A DNA stretch of 45,495 nucleotides from Geobacter sp. (GCA_003151775.1 PLYK01000020.1:1-45495); one strand, 5' to 3'. Shown: positions 10,228-19,226, counted from the first letter of the stretch. Numbers and translations: made by a program. Notes: generated from the letters alone by a model not told the origin.

Positions 10228-10811
10228 TAAAGGGCAGCGACAAACGACAAGCCGATTACATCATCGATGCCATCTTTCTGAACCGATGGTCACCCCGCGC
10301 CATGTCAGGAGAGGAGATACCGGCAGAGGATTTGATGGTGCTGTTCGAGGCGGCCCGCTGGGCGCCCTCCTCCTTCAACAACCAGCCCTGGCGCATCCTC
10401 TATGCCCGGCGCAGCAGCGAGCACTGGCCGCTCTTCTTCGACCTGCTGGTGGATACCAACAGGGTGTGGTGCGTCAACGCAGCGGCGCTTCTGGTGATGG
10501 CCTCCAAGACCACCTTCGATTACAGCGGCAAGCCGTCCCGCACCCACTCCTACGATACTGGGGCCGCCTGGGAGAACCTGGCCCTGCAGGGCAACCTGCG
10601 GGGGTATGTGGTCCACGGCATGCAGGGGTTCGACTACGACCGGGCCCGGACGGCCCTGAATATCCCGGACGACTACCTGGTGGAGGCCATGGCGGCCATC
10701 GGGCGGCCCGGCCGGGTGGAGGATCTGCCGGAGGCGTTGCAGGAGCGGGAGACCCCCAATGACCGGCGCAAGCTGGCGCAGACCGTGTGCGAAGGGCCGT
10801 TTTGCCTATGA
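10224..10811 (+). CDS. Nitroreductase family protein
   Basis: MIKGSDKRQADYIIDAIFLNRWSPRAMSGEEI...FEAARWAPSSFNNQPWRI; ATGA overlap with preceding gene. Confidence 0.9.
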   Translation: MIKGSDKRQADYIIDAIFLNRWSPRAMSGEEIPAEDLMVLFEAARWAPSSFNNQPWRILYARRSSEHWPLFFDLLVDTNRVWCVNAAALLVMASKTTFDYSGKPSRTHSYDTGAAWENLALQGNLRGYVVHGMQGFDYDRARTALNIPDDYLVEAMAAIGRPGRVEDLPEALQERETPNDRRKLAQTVCEGPFCL

Positions 10812-10935
10812 CAAACAACGACACCCACCCCCCTGCTGGATCGCTGCGGCGCACTGCTCAAGAGCAGGCCTACCGGGACTAATGTGATGGATGTGCAGGT
10901 CATTCTGGTACACCCGCCGACAGGAGTATAATGCC

Positions 10936-11616
10936 ATGACCCCCAGAACCTTCGCCATCGGCGACGTACACGGCTGCGCCCGCACCCTGCGGCACCTGGT
11001 CACGCAGGTGATCCGCCTGGCCCCCGGCGACAGTCTCTACCTGCTGGGGGACCTGATCGACCGGGGACCGGACAGCAAGGGGGTTTTGGACTTTATCTTC
11101 CGGTTGGACGCAGCCGGCTTCAACGTCACGTCGGTGCGGGGCAACCACGAGGAGATGTGCCTGCGCGCCCCCTACAACCAGTCGGCCATGGACATGTGGA
11201 GCGCCAACGGCGGCCAAGCCACCCTGGCCAGTTTTCAGGCCGACGGTCCGGGCGACATCCCCCACCGCTACCTGCACCTCCTCCATTCCCTTCCCTACTA
11301 CGTGCTGCTGGACGACTTCGTCATCGTCCATGCCGGTCTCAACTTTGAGTTGACGGCCCCCTTCGACCCCTTCGACGACACCGGCGCCATGCTCTGGACC
11401 CGTTCCGATGTGGTGGACCGGCAGCGCATCGGCGGCAGGCGGCTGGTGTGCGGCCATACCATGGTCACACGGCAACAGCTCGAAGCCTCGCTGCACAGTG
11501 ACAAGATCATGCTGGACAACGGCTGCGTCACCGCCAGGTGGCCCGACATGGGATGCCTGGCAGCCCTGGAGCTGAACAGCATGCAGCTCTCATTTCAGAA
11601 AAATATCGATCTATAG
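10936..11616 (+). CDS. Serine/threonine protein phosphatase-type metallophosphoesterase
   Basis: FAIGDVHGC, LLGDLIDRGPDSKGV, VRGNHEEM motifs. Confidence 0.92.
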   Translation: MTPRTFAIGDVHGCARTLRHLVTQVIRLAPGDSLYLLGDLIDRGPDSKGVLDFIFRLDAAGFNVTSVRGNHEEMCLRAPYNQSAMDMWSANGGQATLASFQADGPGDIPHRYLHLLHSLPYYVLLDDFVIVHAGLNFELTAPFDPFDDTGAMLWTRSDVVDRQRIGGRRLVCGHTMVTRQQLEASLHSDKIMLDNGCVTARWPDMGCLAALELNSMQLSFQKNIDL

Positions 11617-11692
11617 GACGTATTCTGTCATATATCTCTATTACATATCGCTCAATGGCTTCGTCGATGAGTTCGGTTTTCATAATGGGCTT

Positions 11693-12520
11693 CTATTTGC
11701 TTATGGTGGCGTTCTCAATGAGAACTTTGTAACGGTACCCGTATCCGAAGTCCCGGTCCTTGGCAACGGTCCCTTTGACTGTAACCACATCGTCCAGGTG
11801 GGGCGTTGCCGTGGTGGTGCACACCAGGTTATGGGTGCCCTTGGACTGGGAGCCTGTGCCATCCTGGATATGTACCCAGATTCTCTTCATGATCCCTGAG
11901 GTTACCTTGACGATCTTGCCCCGGACAACGATCTGCTTCTTGTCGAGCTTGGCCCTGTTGTGGTAGATCTCGGCAATGGTGAAGGCATTGGGGCCGACGG
12001 CCTTTTTTACTGAAATCCGCTTCTCCTTGGGCATCACGGCAACCTTGCTGCCCATGGGTAAGGTTTGCTTCTGTGGCGGGGCGGCTGTGGGCGGGGTGAT
12101 TGGCGTGGCGGCCTTTGCCGGGCTGCTTGCCGGTGCTCCGGCAGGTTGCGGGACAACGCCATTGGAGAAGACGATGGTGTCGAAGGTGCGTTTGAGGGTT
12201 TTGCTTTCGAAGTTCTTCATGACAAGACCTTCCTTGAAACTCATGCGGTCGCCCTCTTTGGCCCTGGTCTGCGTCACGGCTATCCAGATCTTTTCGCCGT
12301 TGCCTTTCTGCAGGTAGATATAGCTGTAACCGCCGTTGTTCAAAACTTGCAGCACTTTGCCGGAGATGGGCTCCGATTGCTGGTGGGTCGTCGATTGGGC
12401 GGGGTATTCGATCTTCGGGTGGCCGGCCGGTACGTTGGGGGTATTCGGTTCGGCAAAGGAAACGGCGGCAACGTTGCAAAAAACGATGAACGTAAGGGGC
12501 AGGAGGCGTCTATTTTTCAT
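11693..12520 (-). CDS. Secreted protein with two OB-fold-like (nucleotide-binding-like) regions
   Basis: Signal peptide MKNRRLLPLTFIVFCNVAAVSFA; repeated GKVLQVLNNGGYSYIYLQ... / GKIVKVTSGIMKRIWVHIQDGTG...VTVKGTV. Confidence 0.7.
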   Translation of the reverse strand: MKNRRLLPLTFIVFCNVAAVSFAEPNTPNVPAGHPKIEYPAQSTTHQQSEPISGKVLQVLNNGGYSYIYLQKGNGEKIWIAVTQTRAKEGDRMSFKEGLVMKNFESKTLKRTFDTIVFSNGVVPQPAGAPASSPAKAATPITPPTAAPPQKQTLPMGSKVAVMPKEKRISVKKAVGPNAFTIAEIYHNRAKLDKKQIVVRGKIVKVTSGIMKRIWVHIQDGTGSQSKGTHNLVCTTTATPHLDDVVTVKGTVAKDRDFGYGYRYKVLIENATISK

Positions 12521-12615
12521 GTGATCCTCATTTTTGAATTTACCAGCTCGTAATTTTTGATACTATCACGAAAGTCCGACAACAAGCAGCTCAAAAAAAG
12601 AGGGGACAGGATACT

Positions 12616-13296
12616 ATGCAGAGCAAAGCGGTCGTTCTTTACAGCAGCGGTCTTGATTCAACCACCTGCCTGGCCATGGCCCAGGCAGAAGGGTTTACCC
12701 CCTATGCCATCAGCTTTTCCTACGGCCAGCGGCACAGCCGTGAACTGGAGGTGGCCAAGGCCAATGCGGTGCGGCTGGGCGCCTCCGAACACCTGGTGGT
12801 GGAGTTCGACCTGCGCCTGATGGGGGGGAGCGCCCTGACGGCTGATATTGCCGTGCCCAAGGAGGGGGTGGGGAGCAATATCCCGGTCACCTATGTGCCG
12901 GCCCGCAACACCATCTTTCTCTCCTTTGCCCTGGGCTGGGCCGAGGTGCTGGGGGCCTTTGACATCTTCATCGGCGTCAACGCCCTCGATTACTCCGGCT
13001 ACCCGGACTGCCGGCCCGCCTATATCGCGGCCTTCGAGGCCATGGCCAACCTGGCCACCAAGGCCGGCGTGGAAGGGACGGGGCGTTTTCGCATCCATAC
13101 GCCGCTCATCGACCTGACCAAGGCCGAGATCATCAAAAAGGGGGTCGAGCTGGGGGTCGATTACGGGCTGACCCATTCCTGCTACGATCCGACGCCGGAG
13201 GGGCTTTCTTGCGGGCAATGCGATTCCTGCCGTCTGCGGTTGAAGGGGTTTGCCGAGGCAGGGCTGAAGGACCCGCTCAGGTATGTGAGCCGGTAA
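12616..13296 (+). CDS. queC: 7-cyano-7-deazaguanine synthase
   Basis: [19 protein letters not shown] (PP-loop); C-terminal [14 protein letters not shown]. Confidence 0.96.
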   Translation: MQSKAVVLYSSGLDSTTCLAMAQAEGFTPYAISFSYGQRHSRELEVAKANAVRLGASEHLVVEFDLRLMGGSALTADIAVPKEGVGSNIPVTYVPARNTIFLSFALGWAEVLGAFDIFIGVNALDYSGYPDCRPAYIAAFEAMANLATKAGVEGTGRFRIHTPLIDLTKAEIIKKGVELGVDYGLTHSCYDPTPEGLSCGQCDSCRLRLKGFAEAGLKDPLRYVSR

Positions 13297-13383
13297 TATC
13301 ACGTGCCATGTCGATGAAGAAGGCGCACCCCGCTGGGTCAAGCCGGTTGGTTAATCTGTTGATAATTTTTTCTAATATTGTGC

Positions 13384-13427
13384 CAGCAAAACGCCCGCAT
13401 TATGCGAACGTTTTTTTGTGGTAACAA
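13384..13427. repeat. Left 44-bp inverted repeat bounding the RM island; contains a hairpin
   Basis: cagcaaaacgcccgcattatgcgaacgtttttttgtggtaacaa; 40/44 match to the reverse complement of 18726-18769. Confidence 0.9.
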
Positions 13428-13449
13428 TCACGGATGGATTTTATCTGCA

Positions 13450-13490
13450 CCAAAACGCCCATGTACAGTGCCGTGGGCGCTTTGTTATTT
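13450..13490. terminator. Bidirectional Rho-independent-type hairpin
   Basis: caaaacgccca-tgtacagtgccg-tgggcgctttgttattttt. Confidence 0.6.
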
Positions 13491-13532
13491 TTCAACCCTC
13501 GTTCAGTTGTGTCCCGTCCGCTGCCGATGGTG

Positions 13533-14285
13533 CTAGTCACAACTGTCATATTGCTGTGCCGGATGAATTTGCGATACCCCACATCCAGATCGTAATGACA
13601 GGATACCTTCACTTGTAACTACCGCGTCCGCACAAGGGTAATTTGAATTGTAGTTCGTGTCGCATCTAATGGGAACAATGCTGTTATTATCCGCATGGAC
13701 GTAGCGCACTTCAAACTGCGTCGTTGGCACATCCTCTGCGATGGCAACCCCGCTGTAGACTTCAGTCCAAGACCCGCCTCCCGAGTGAATCAACGGTCGC
13801 TGCCCATCGACATGGGGAAAGCGTAGCGAACCAGCTGTCGCTTCTTGTCCGTCCGACAGTCGCCGAACGCGGAACTCATACCACGTTGCTTCAGCCTCTT
13901 CTCGGCAAGGAGATAGCCAGCAGAGATATCGACCACACCTCCAATCGAAAAGCGATCTCACTCCAACAAAGTTGCCTTCATGTCCTGAATTCTCCACCCA
14001 ACCGCCAGTCGTCGATGCCGCATCCTCATCATCTCGTGTCCCCCAACGGGAGAAAATCAAACCATGCCCTTGCCAACCGACTCCTGGACGGAAGATGTCG
14101 GTTTGGAAACCAAAATATATACCGTAACCACCAATATACCCTTGATAGAGTTGAAAATACCGACCGGGTGAACGCTCGTCGCCAGAAACGAATTCGACCT
14201 CAAAAACAAGATCGTGAAGAAGTTCTTTCGGGAAGTACCACCAGCCGTAAGCCATCCCTTGTGGTAACTTTATAGAAGTTGGCAT
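13533..14285 (-). CDS. Hypothetical protein, possible DUF3472-like
   Basis: ORF with aaagggg RBS 5' of ATG at 14285; MPTSIKLPQGMAYGWWYFPKELL...GGYGIYFGFQTDIF...GLIFSRWGT; family call is by resemblance only. Confidence 0.6.
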   Translation of the reverse strand: MPTSIKLPQGMAYGWWYFPKELLHDLVFEVEFVSGDERSPGRYFQLYQGYIGGYGIYFGFQTDIFRPGVGWQGHGLIFSRWGTRDDEDAASTTGGWVENSGHEGNFVGVRSLFDWRCGRYLCWLSPCREEAEATWYEFRVRRLSDGQEATAGSLRFPHVDGQRPLIHSGGGSWTEVYSGVAIAEDVPTTQFEVRYVHADNNSIVPIRCDTNYNSNYPCADAVVTSEGILSLRSGCGVSQIHPAQQYDSCD

Positions 14286-14535
14286 ATTCTGTATAACCCC
14301 TTTCAGTAACACAAAGTTCTTCAATCCTGCTCCGAGTATTCGTGCATTGTTTTTGATTTAACCCAAGTTGCCGCTCCATGGATATTTCCATCTGGCGCCG
14401 AATCTCCGATCCAGACATGTGCAACATAGGGGAAATAACAGTCTGTTATCATTCTTCGCCCTGTGTAGCCGCAATCTCAATCATCTGCATGTAGTCGCAG
14501 CTGTCAAGATTGGCACCCAGTTCTTCAAGGCGTTG

Positions 14536-14784
14536 TCATATTAGTCCGATTTTTGTCGGCAGCCCAACGCCGATACGCGGGCTTAAAAAATCAATTTTCA
14601 GCAGGTCAGTTTCAAGAAGAGGACTACCATCATCATTGCATAGCTGGATTTTTACCATCGCTTCAAAATCATAATACTGTATAGTGCACCGCGCAGGAGC
14701 TGTAGCTACGCGTAGTATCTCATCGGCTTTTTGCAGATCCAGATTTTGTCCCATGTGCTGCACCTCTTGGTCAGAATTCTTCAC
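14536..14784 (-). CDS. Small hypothetical protein
   Basis: 82-aa ORF overlapping the end of the upstream ORF; no recognised domain. Confidence 0.4.
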   Translation of the reverse strand: MKNSDQEVQHMGQNLDLQKADEILRVATAPARCTIQYYDFEAMVKIQLCNDDGSPLLETDLLKIDFLSPRIGVGLPTKIGLI

Positions 14785-15098
14785 CTATCTTGTGGAACAC
14801 CGTGCCATTCCAATCGAACTGGCTGATTGTTTGGTGCGCCGCATTAAATATGCTGGTTTCAGCTTCTTCGCCGGGAATTAGAGGGCGATGAAATTCAGAC
14901 GAACATACGCATGCTTTCGAATCATAGAAAACTTGGGAGATCAGGTTTTCATGCCCGCCATTGGCAACTTTCTTTGCAAATAAAAGCATGTCTGACAATT
15001 CATTAGCTTTTGCATAGCGGCTTACAAGTGTGATGCCGAATGCAACCAATGTGCCGGGGTCTACTTGGGACGCTTTTTTCGTAGAAGTATGAATTCAT
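14771..15098 (-). pseudogene. Small hypothetical gene apparently frameshifted at an A6 tract
   Basis: Strong RBS aaggag then ATG at 15098 (MNSYFYEK...) but the long ORF lies in another frame (KASQVDPGTLVAFGITLVSRYAKANELSD...); the frames would join by a 1-nt change in gaaaaaagc. Confidence 0.5.
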
Positions 15099-15272
15099 AG
15101 TTAATGCTCCTTTTAGAGTTTGCTCGCCATAGCCTACCAGAAACGAAAAAATCAGCAATCCAAGTGAAAACGCTTTTCTTTTTGTTTAATGTTAACCCCT
15201 TTGGATGGCATGTAAACCAGCACCCTGTCATAGACATGCTTTCACGAAATTAAACAAAATCATTCCTTTTGT

Positions 15273-15524
15273 CTAGTGCCCCCACACTTGAAAGGCAAGC
15301 ACCGCAGCATTTAACAGACCCACAACAACGAGAAGTAATGTCAGCCAGTTTAGTCTGTCCGCTGTCTTTTGTTGCTCTTGAGCAAGAAGTACCTGAAGCC
15401 TTTGCTCAGCGTTGCGCCTTGCATCAGGATCACCAAAGCCGTTTCCGTCTGCAAACATTTCAAGTATCTCTTTAATCTCGTTTCGAGCCATGCTTTTTAC
15501 TCCATTGAAGGTGTCATTAGACAA
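15273..15524 (-). CDS. Small protein with C-terminal transmembrane helix
   Basis: 83 aa; LNWLTLLLVVVGLLNAAVLAFQVWGH. Confidence 0.6.
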   Translation of the reverse strand: MSNDTFNGVKSMARNEIKEILEMFADGNGFGDPDARRNAEQRLQVLLAQEQQKTADRLNWLTLLLVVVGLLNAAVLAFQVWGH

Positions 15525-15557
15525 AGTGGTTCATTCTGACCGGTTGAAGAAGGAGGG

Positions 15558-15950
15558 CTATCTTTTGGTATAATCATACTTGTCGAGACCAAGCTCATCT
15601 CTGATGCCCTCTCGAACTAATCGTGCCAAATCTCCAACTGCATCTGAATATGCTTTGTTGTCTTGTCCGTGACGCGCATCCACCAGACGTATCATAGTGT
15701 CAATCTCATCTTTATGACAATAAAGCTGAAACTTGGTGTTTGTTTGTGTGAGCATTTCCCCCAATTCAGTGCCACTCACTCGATTCGCTGTAATTGCGAA
15801 AAAAGCTGGCAAAAATGAATGCAAAGCATCTAAACGATACTCCATGCGCTTCTTGGCTATTTCGTGCCGTCTATTTAAGGCGCTATTCACAAACCATCCG
15901 ACGACGACAATTACAACAGCAAAAATTGTTATCCAGTCGTGAATGTTCAT
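15558..15950 (-). CDS. Small protein with N-terminal transmembrane helix
   Basis: 130 aa; MNIHDWITIFAVVIVVVGWFVNSALNRRHEIAKKRMEYRLDALHSFL. Confidence 0.65.
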   Translation of the reverse strand: MNIHDWITIFAVVIVVVGWFVNSALNRRHEIAKKRMEYRLDALHSFLPAFFAITANRVSGTELGEMLTQTNTKFQLYCHKDEIDTMIRLVDARHGQDNKAYSDAVGDLARLVREGIRDELGLDKYDYTKR

Positions 15951-16058
15951 GGGTATGATTCCCCCTGATCCAGTATTTTGTCCACCGCGCCATTAGATAA
16001 AATGTTTCATTCTGTTTAGTGTAGGCTCCCCAATCTGGAACATATAGGAACTACTACC

Positions 16059-17000
16059 TTATCTCGGTCCCAGAAAACGGTCGCCGTTGAAATGTATCAG
16101 GTGCTCCGGGATGTCGGCAAGCCAGACCTCGGTATCCCAGGCAATGTTCTTGGCGAACTTTTTAAACTCCGCCATGTCAGGGAATGCCGAAACGTATATT
16201 TTGCCGGCTGTGCTTTTAAACATGGCTTCAAGCTCGATGACCCGCTTTTTGGAAACGGGACCGTGCGACGTGACGACCTCTATAAGGAACAGCCAGTTTT
16301 TCTCGGCGTCGAAAAGAACGACATCCGGAAGCTTGTCATGGTTGAACTCCACGCCATGCGCCGCCAGCCCTTCCTTGTCGACGATAAGCAACTTGTCGGC
16401 GGTGTCCCCGAGGTAAAGCAAGGTTGCGCCCGGTGCGAAGTTCAAGGCAAACTCCTTGACGACTGCGGCTTGCACTTCGTTGTGCTTGCCGGGGGAGAGA
16501 CTAAACTCCCGCCCATCGGCGAGTTTGAGGGGTATCCTATGCAGTTCCCGGCTTTGCCGATACGTTGCGGCAAGGCTTCCCTGATCCTTCTTGAATTTCG
16601 TCGCAGCCCGCTCCCATGCACCTGTCCCGAATTTCCGGATTGCAGTCAAGGCGGCTTCCGTAAGCCGATAATGCGCTCTTGGCGAATTCGTCGACAAGCC
16701 GGGAAGATCGGGGTTGTAAAGGACAACATGTGCCTGCTCGAACTGGTGCAAAACCTGCCGTCTGAAAGTTTCACGGGTGTTGGGTTTGTATTCCCTACCG
16801 TAGTTGTCCCGGACGAAATACATGATGTTCTTTGTGACCGTCTGGCTTGAGGCGGTTGCATCACGCCATTTGGTTTTTTCCTTCACATTGCACAACGAAA
16901 GCAGGGTATAGGCAGAAATTTCATTTTGTTGCGCCGTAGGCAAACCCAGAGCTTTAAGGATGGCTTGCGCGTCTTCCAGCTTTCCCATCATCCCCCCCAT
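16059..17000 (-). CDS. BsuBI/PstI-family type II restriction endonuclease (predicted CTGCAG specificity)
   Basis: C-terminal DVVLFDAEKNWLFLIEVVTSHGPVSKKRVIELEAMF; adjacent adenine methyltransferase; likely start near 16991. Confidence 0.85.
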   Translation of the reverse strand: MGGMMGKLEDAQAILKALGLPTAQQNEISAYTLLSLCNVKEKTKWRDATASSQTVTKNIMYFVRDNYGREYKPNTRETFRRQVLHQFEQAHVVLYNPDLPGLSTNSPRAHYRLTEAALTAIRKFGTGAWERAATKFKKDQGSLAATYRQSRELHRIPLKLADGREFSLSPGKHNEVQAAVVKEFALNFAPGATLLYLGDTADKLLIVDKEGLAAHGVEFNHDKLPDVVLFDAEKNWLFLIEVVTSHGPVSKKRVIELEAMFKSTAGKIYVSAFPDMAEFKKFAKNIAWDTEVWLADIPEHLIHFNGDRFLGPR

Positions 17001-18501
17001 TCAACAGAACAGTGCTTACATAGTCATTTAGAATGCCGTTGCTCATCCGGGCTTCCCGCACCTTTGCGCCTATTTCCCGGATGATTTCAAGCGGTGGCAA
17101 CGGAGTGCTCCGCAACTCCGTAGCGCTTACCTGGGTGTTGCCGTTGTAGGTGCGGAAATAGTCGTCCAGGATGCGGCAATTCAAAAGCGCGGCAATCCCG
17201 TATGCCTCTTCTATTGACAGCTCGCCCTTCGGCTTGTGGATGTAGTTGACGTGGTTCTCGAACCCAACAAGGTCGTGCGGCTGGAATTCTCCAGCAATGT
17301 AAGGGGCGGCAATGAGGCGGCGCTCCTCCTCCTTGGCGCTGAAACGCCTTAGCAGCACATAGTTCCTGTTGGGCAGCAACAGGTAAGCGCTGTCGTCGTT
17401 GCTCACTATGTACTGCTGCTTTCTCATCGGGAGGGGGTGCATGACCCGCATCGGGACGACATGCTGCATCCAGAGCAGGGGTGTGGCTTCTTCGCTGGTT
17501 ATGAACTCGGTGGCCCGGAACGGAACAACGGGACCAGTCGAAATTTCAAAGCCATATGCGTGCAATTTTCCCTGCCAGGTGTGGACAAGCTCGATAATCT
17601 GCTCATCATGGTCGCTTGTCGGGATAAACAGGTGCTTGTTGACGGTGGCGAGATCCACGAGGTCGCGCAGCAAGGCACTCCGTTTTCGCGACCGGTCAAG
17701 ATCGCCGATCCCGGCGGAAGACGTTATGGTAGCGCGCCCGGTAGCCTTCCAGCCATCCTGCCGCTTCGCCCGCAGGATCACATGCTCCTGCAGGACTTCG
17801 TCCTTTGCAAAAGCATCCTTCCTGCTGCCGAACAGGTGGATGTGCTCCGGGCGCATCAGAGCAAAGAACCGTTCGCGGAACAGCCTGAAATAAGGACCGG
17901 CGGCAAAGCTCCGCGGCACAATGAAAACAAGCTCTCCGCCGGCGCGCAACATGTAGGCGGAAATCGCCATGAATATGGCGTAGATGTTGGGCTGTCCGTG
18001 CACGACAAAGGAGGCGGCTTGCGCCCGGGCGTCGGCTTTGTTCAGCTTGAAATATGGCGGGTTTGAAATAACGACATCATATGGCTCTTCGGTGTTCCTG
18101 AACAGCGACCCGTCCATGTGATGGGCGTTTTCCAGCACGAAATCGGTCGTCCTGATGTCGAAGCCCAGTTCTGTGCCTTTGGTCGCAAGCCATCGCCTTG
18201 CGTAGTCAAGGCACTCATGGAGCAATGGCGCTAAACCCTTGTCGAACTCATAGGCAGTGAGATGGATGTGTGGCGTGCCGGCGAGCCTTTCCAGAAGGGC
18301 ACAGCTTAACACTCCGGTTCCGGCTCCAGGATCAAGGACGCGGATGCATTCCTTTTTTGGGGGCGCATACAGTCCCGCCATGAATTCCGCAACCGGCTCC
18401 GGGGTCAGATACTGACCGTGCGTCTTTTTGTGCTCGTCGCTTTTCGCAGCGGCATATTCTCTGCCTGCCCGGTCGGCGATGATAGTGGGGCGCTCGTGCA
18501 T
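16954..18501 (-). CDS. N6-adenine DNA methyltransferase (Eco57I / BsuBI-PstI type)
   Basis: VLDPGAGTGVLSCALLERL, DVVISNPPYFKL; start MHERPTII preceded by ggaaagga RBS. Confidence 0.88.
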   Translation of the reverse strand: MHERPTIIADRAGREYAAAKSDEHKKTHGQYLTPEPVAEFMAGLYAPPKKECIRVLDPGAGTGVLSCALLERLAGTPHIHLTAYEFDKGLAPLLHECLDYARRWLATKGTELGFDIRTTDFVLENAHHMDGSLFRNTEEPYDVVISNPPYFKLNKADARAQAASFVVHGQPNIYAIFMAISAYMLRAGGELVFIVPRSFAAGPYFRLFRERFFALMRPEHIHLFGSRKDAFAKDEVLQEHVILRAKRQDGWKATGRATITSSAGIGDLDRSRKRSALLRDLVDLATVNKHLFIPTSDHDEQIIELVHTWQGKLHAYGFEISTGPVVPFRATEFITSEEATPLLWMQHVVPMRVMHPLPMRKQQYIVSNDDSAYLLLPNRNYVLLRRFSAKEEERRLIAAPYIAGEFQPHDLVGFENHVNYIHKPKGELSIEEAYGIAALLNCRILDDYFRTYNGNTQVSATELRSTPLPPLEIIREIGAKVREARMSNGILNDYVSTVLLNGGDDGKAGRRASHP

Positions 18502-18637
18502 GTTGAATCCTTTCCGGTGCCCCAACAAAATACAATCAACCGACAATTCCTTCAACGCTTTTCTGGCATTCTGCTGGGCAGGCGACACATCGGTTCCCTG
18601 ATCTCCAAAATCGCCCCCCTGATCCAGTATACCCACC

Positions 18638-18682
18638 CCGACCCAAACGATGCCCCGCGCAAGGCTTCAGACGTTGGGTCGG
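18638..18682. repeat. Hairpin ccgacccaaacg ... cgttgggtcgg upstream of the methyltransferase gene
   Basis: Inverted repeat with one bulged base, read directly. Confidence 0.75.
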
Positions 18683-18725
18683 CTTCGAATGAATCGCTGG
18701 TCATAAGGTTCGAACCGCCATCCCG

Positions 18726-18769
18726 TTGTTACCACAAAAAAACGCCCGCTTTATGCGGGCGTTTTGCTG
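18726..18769. repeat. Right 44-bp inverted repeat bounding the RM island; contains a perfect terminator hairpin
   Basis: ttgttaccacaaaaaaacgcccgctttatgcgggcgttttgctg; inverse of 13384-13427 with 4 mismatches. Confidence 0.9.
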
Positions 18770-18860
18770 ATACATGCAGTTGATTTTTTTCAACACCTTT
18801 GTGGAATGGCTTGCCCGGTGGGTGCGCCTTTTCTTCTGCTCAAGACAGGGGTATGTGGGG

Positions 18861-19226
18861 CTATTTCGTGGTGGCGAACCGGTCTTTGAAAAACCGCTTG
18901 ATGGAATGGCCCATGTCCCTGAACCACTCCCTCATGGATCTCCCCGCCTTCTTTGCGGCCTGGCCCGATTCCTTGCCCCCTTCCTTGAGGGCCGGCCCGG
19001 TCTCCTTGCCGAGTTTTTTGAAACCCTGACCGACCTTATTGCCACCTTCCTTAAAGGCGTGGCCTACATCCTTGCCCCCATCTTTAAATGCCTTTCCAGT
19101 CTCCTTGCCGAATTTTTTCAGCCCCTGGCCGGTCTCCCTGCCGTCTTCCTTGAGGGAGGTATCCGCGCGGCAGGGAACGGCCGCCAGCGAAATAAGCAGT
19201 ATGACTATGCCCCCTCTTCTTCCCAC
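18861..19226 (-). CDS. Small secreted protein of 11-residue LEA/apolipoprotein-like amphipathic repeats (GTG start)
   Basis: aaggag-6nt-GTG; signal peptide GRRGGIVILLISLAAVPCRA; repeats LKKFGKETGKA FKDGGKDVGHA FKEGGNKVGQG FKKLGKETGPA. Confidence 0.75.
   Translation of the reverse strand: MGRRGGIVILLISLAAVPCRADTSLKEDGRETGQGLKKFGKETGKAFKDGGKDVGHAFKEGGNKVGQGFKKLGKETGPALKEGGKESGQAAKKAGRSMREWFRDMGHSIKRFFKDRFATTK

Noticed and set aside
14200-14427. 75-aa ORF overlapping the start of the 13533-14285 gene
   Set aside because: The downstream gene has its own strong RBS and ATG at 14285, and a stop precedes it in its own frame, so a fused protein is unlikely; no domain seen.
13300-18780. CRISPR array or cas genes in the accessory island
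   Set aside because: No regularly spaced identical repeats with unique spacers and no Cas-like proteins.
13300-18780. Island interpreted as an integron cassette array
   Set aside because: Only one imperfect attC-like hairpin found, no integrase, and no attC-like sites between the small genes.
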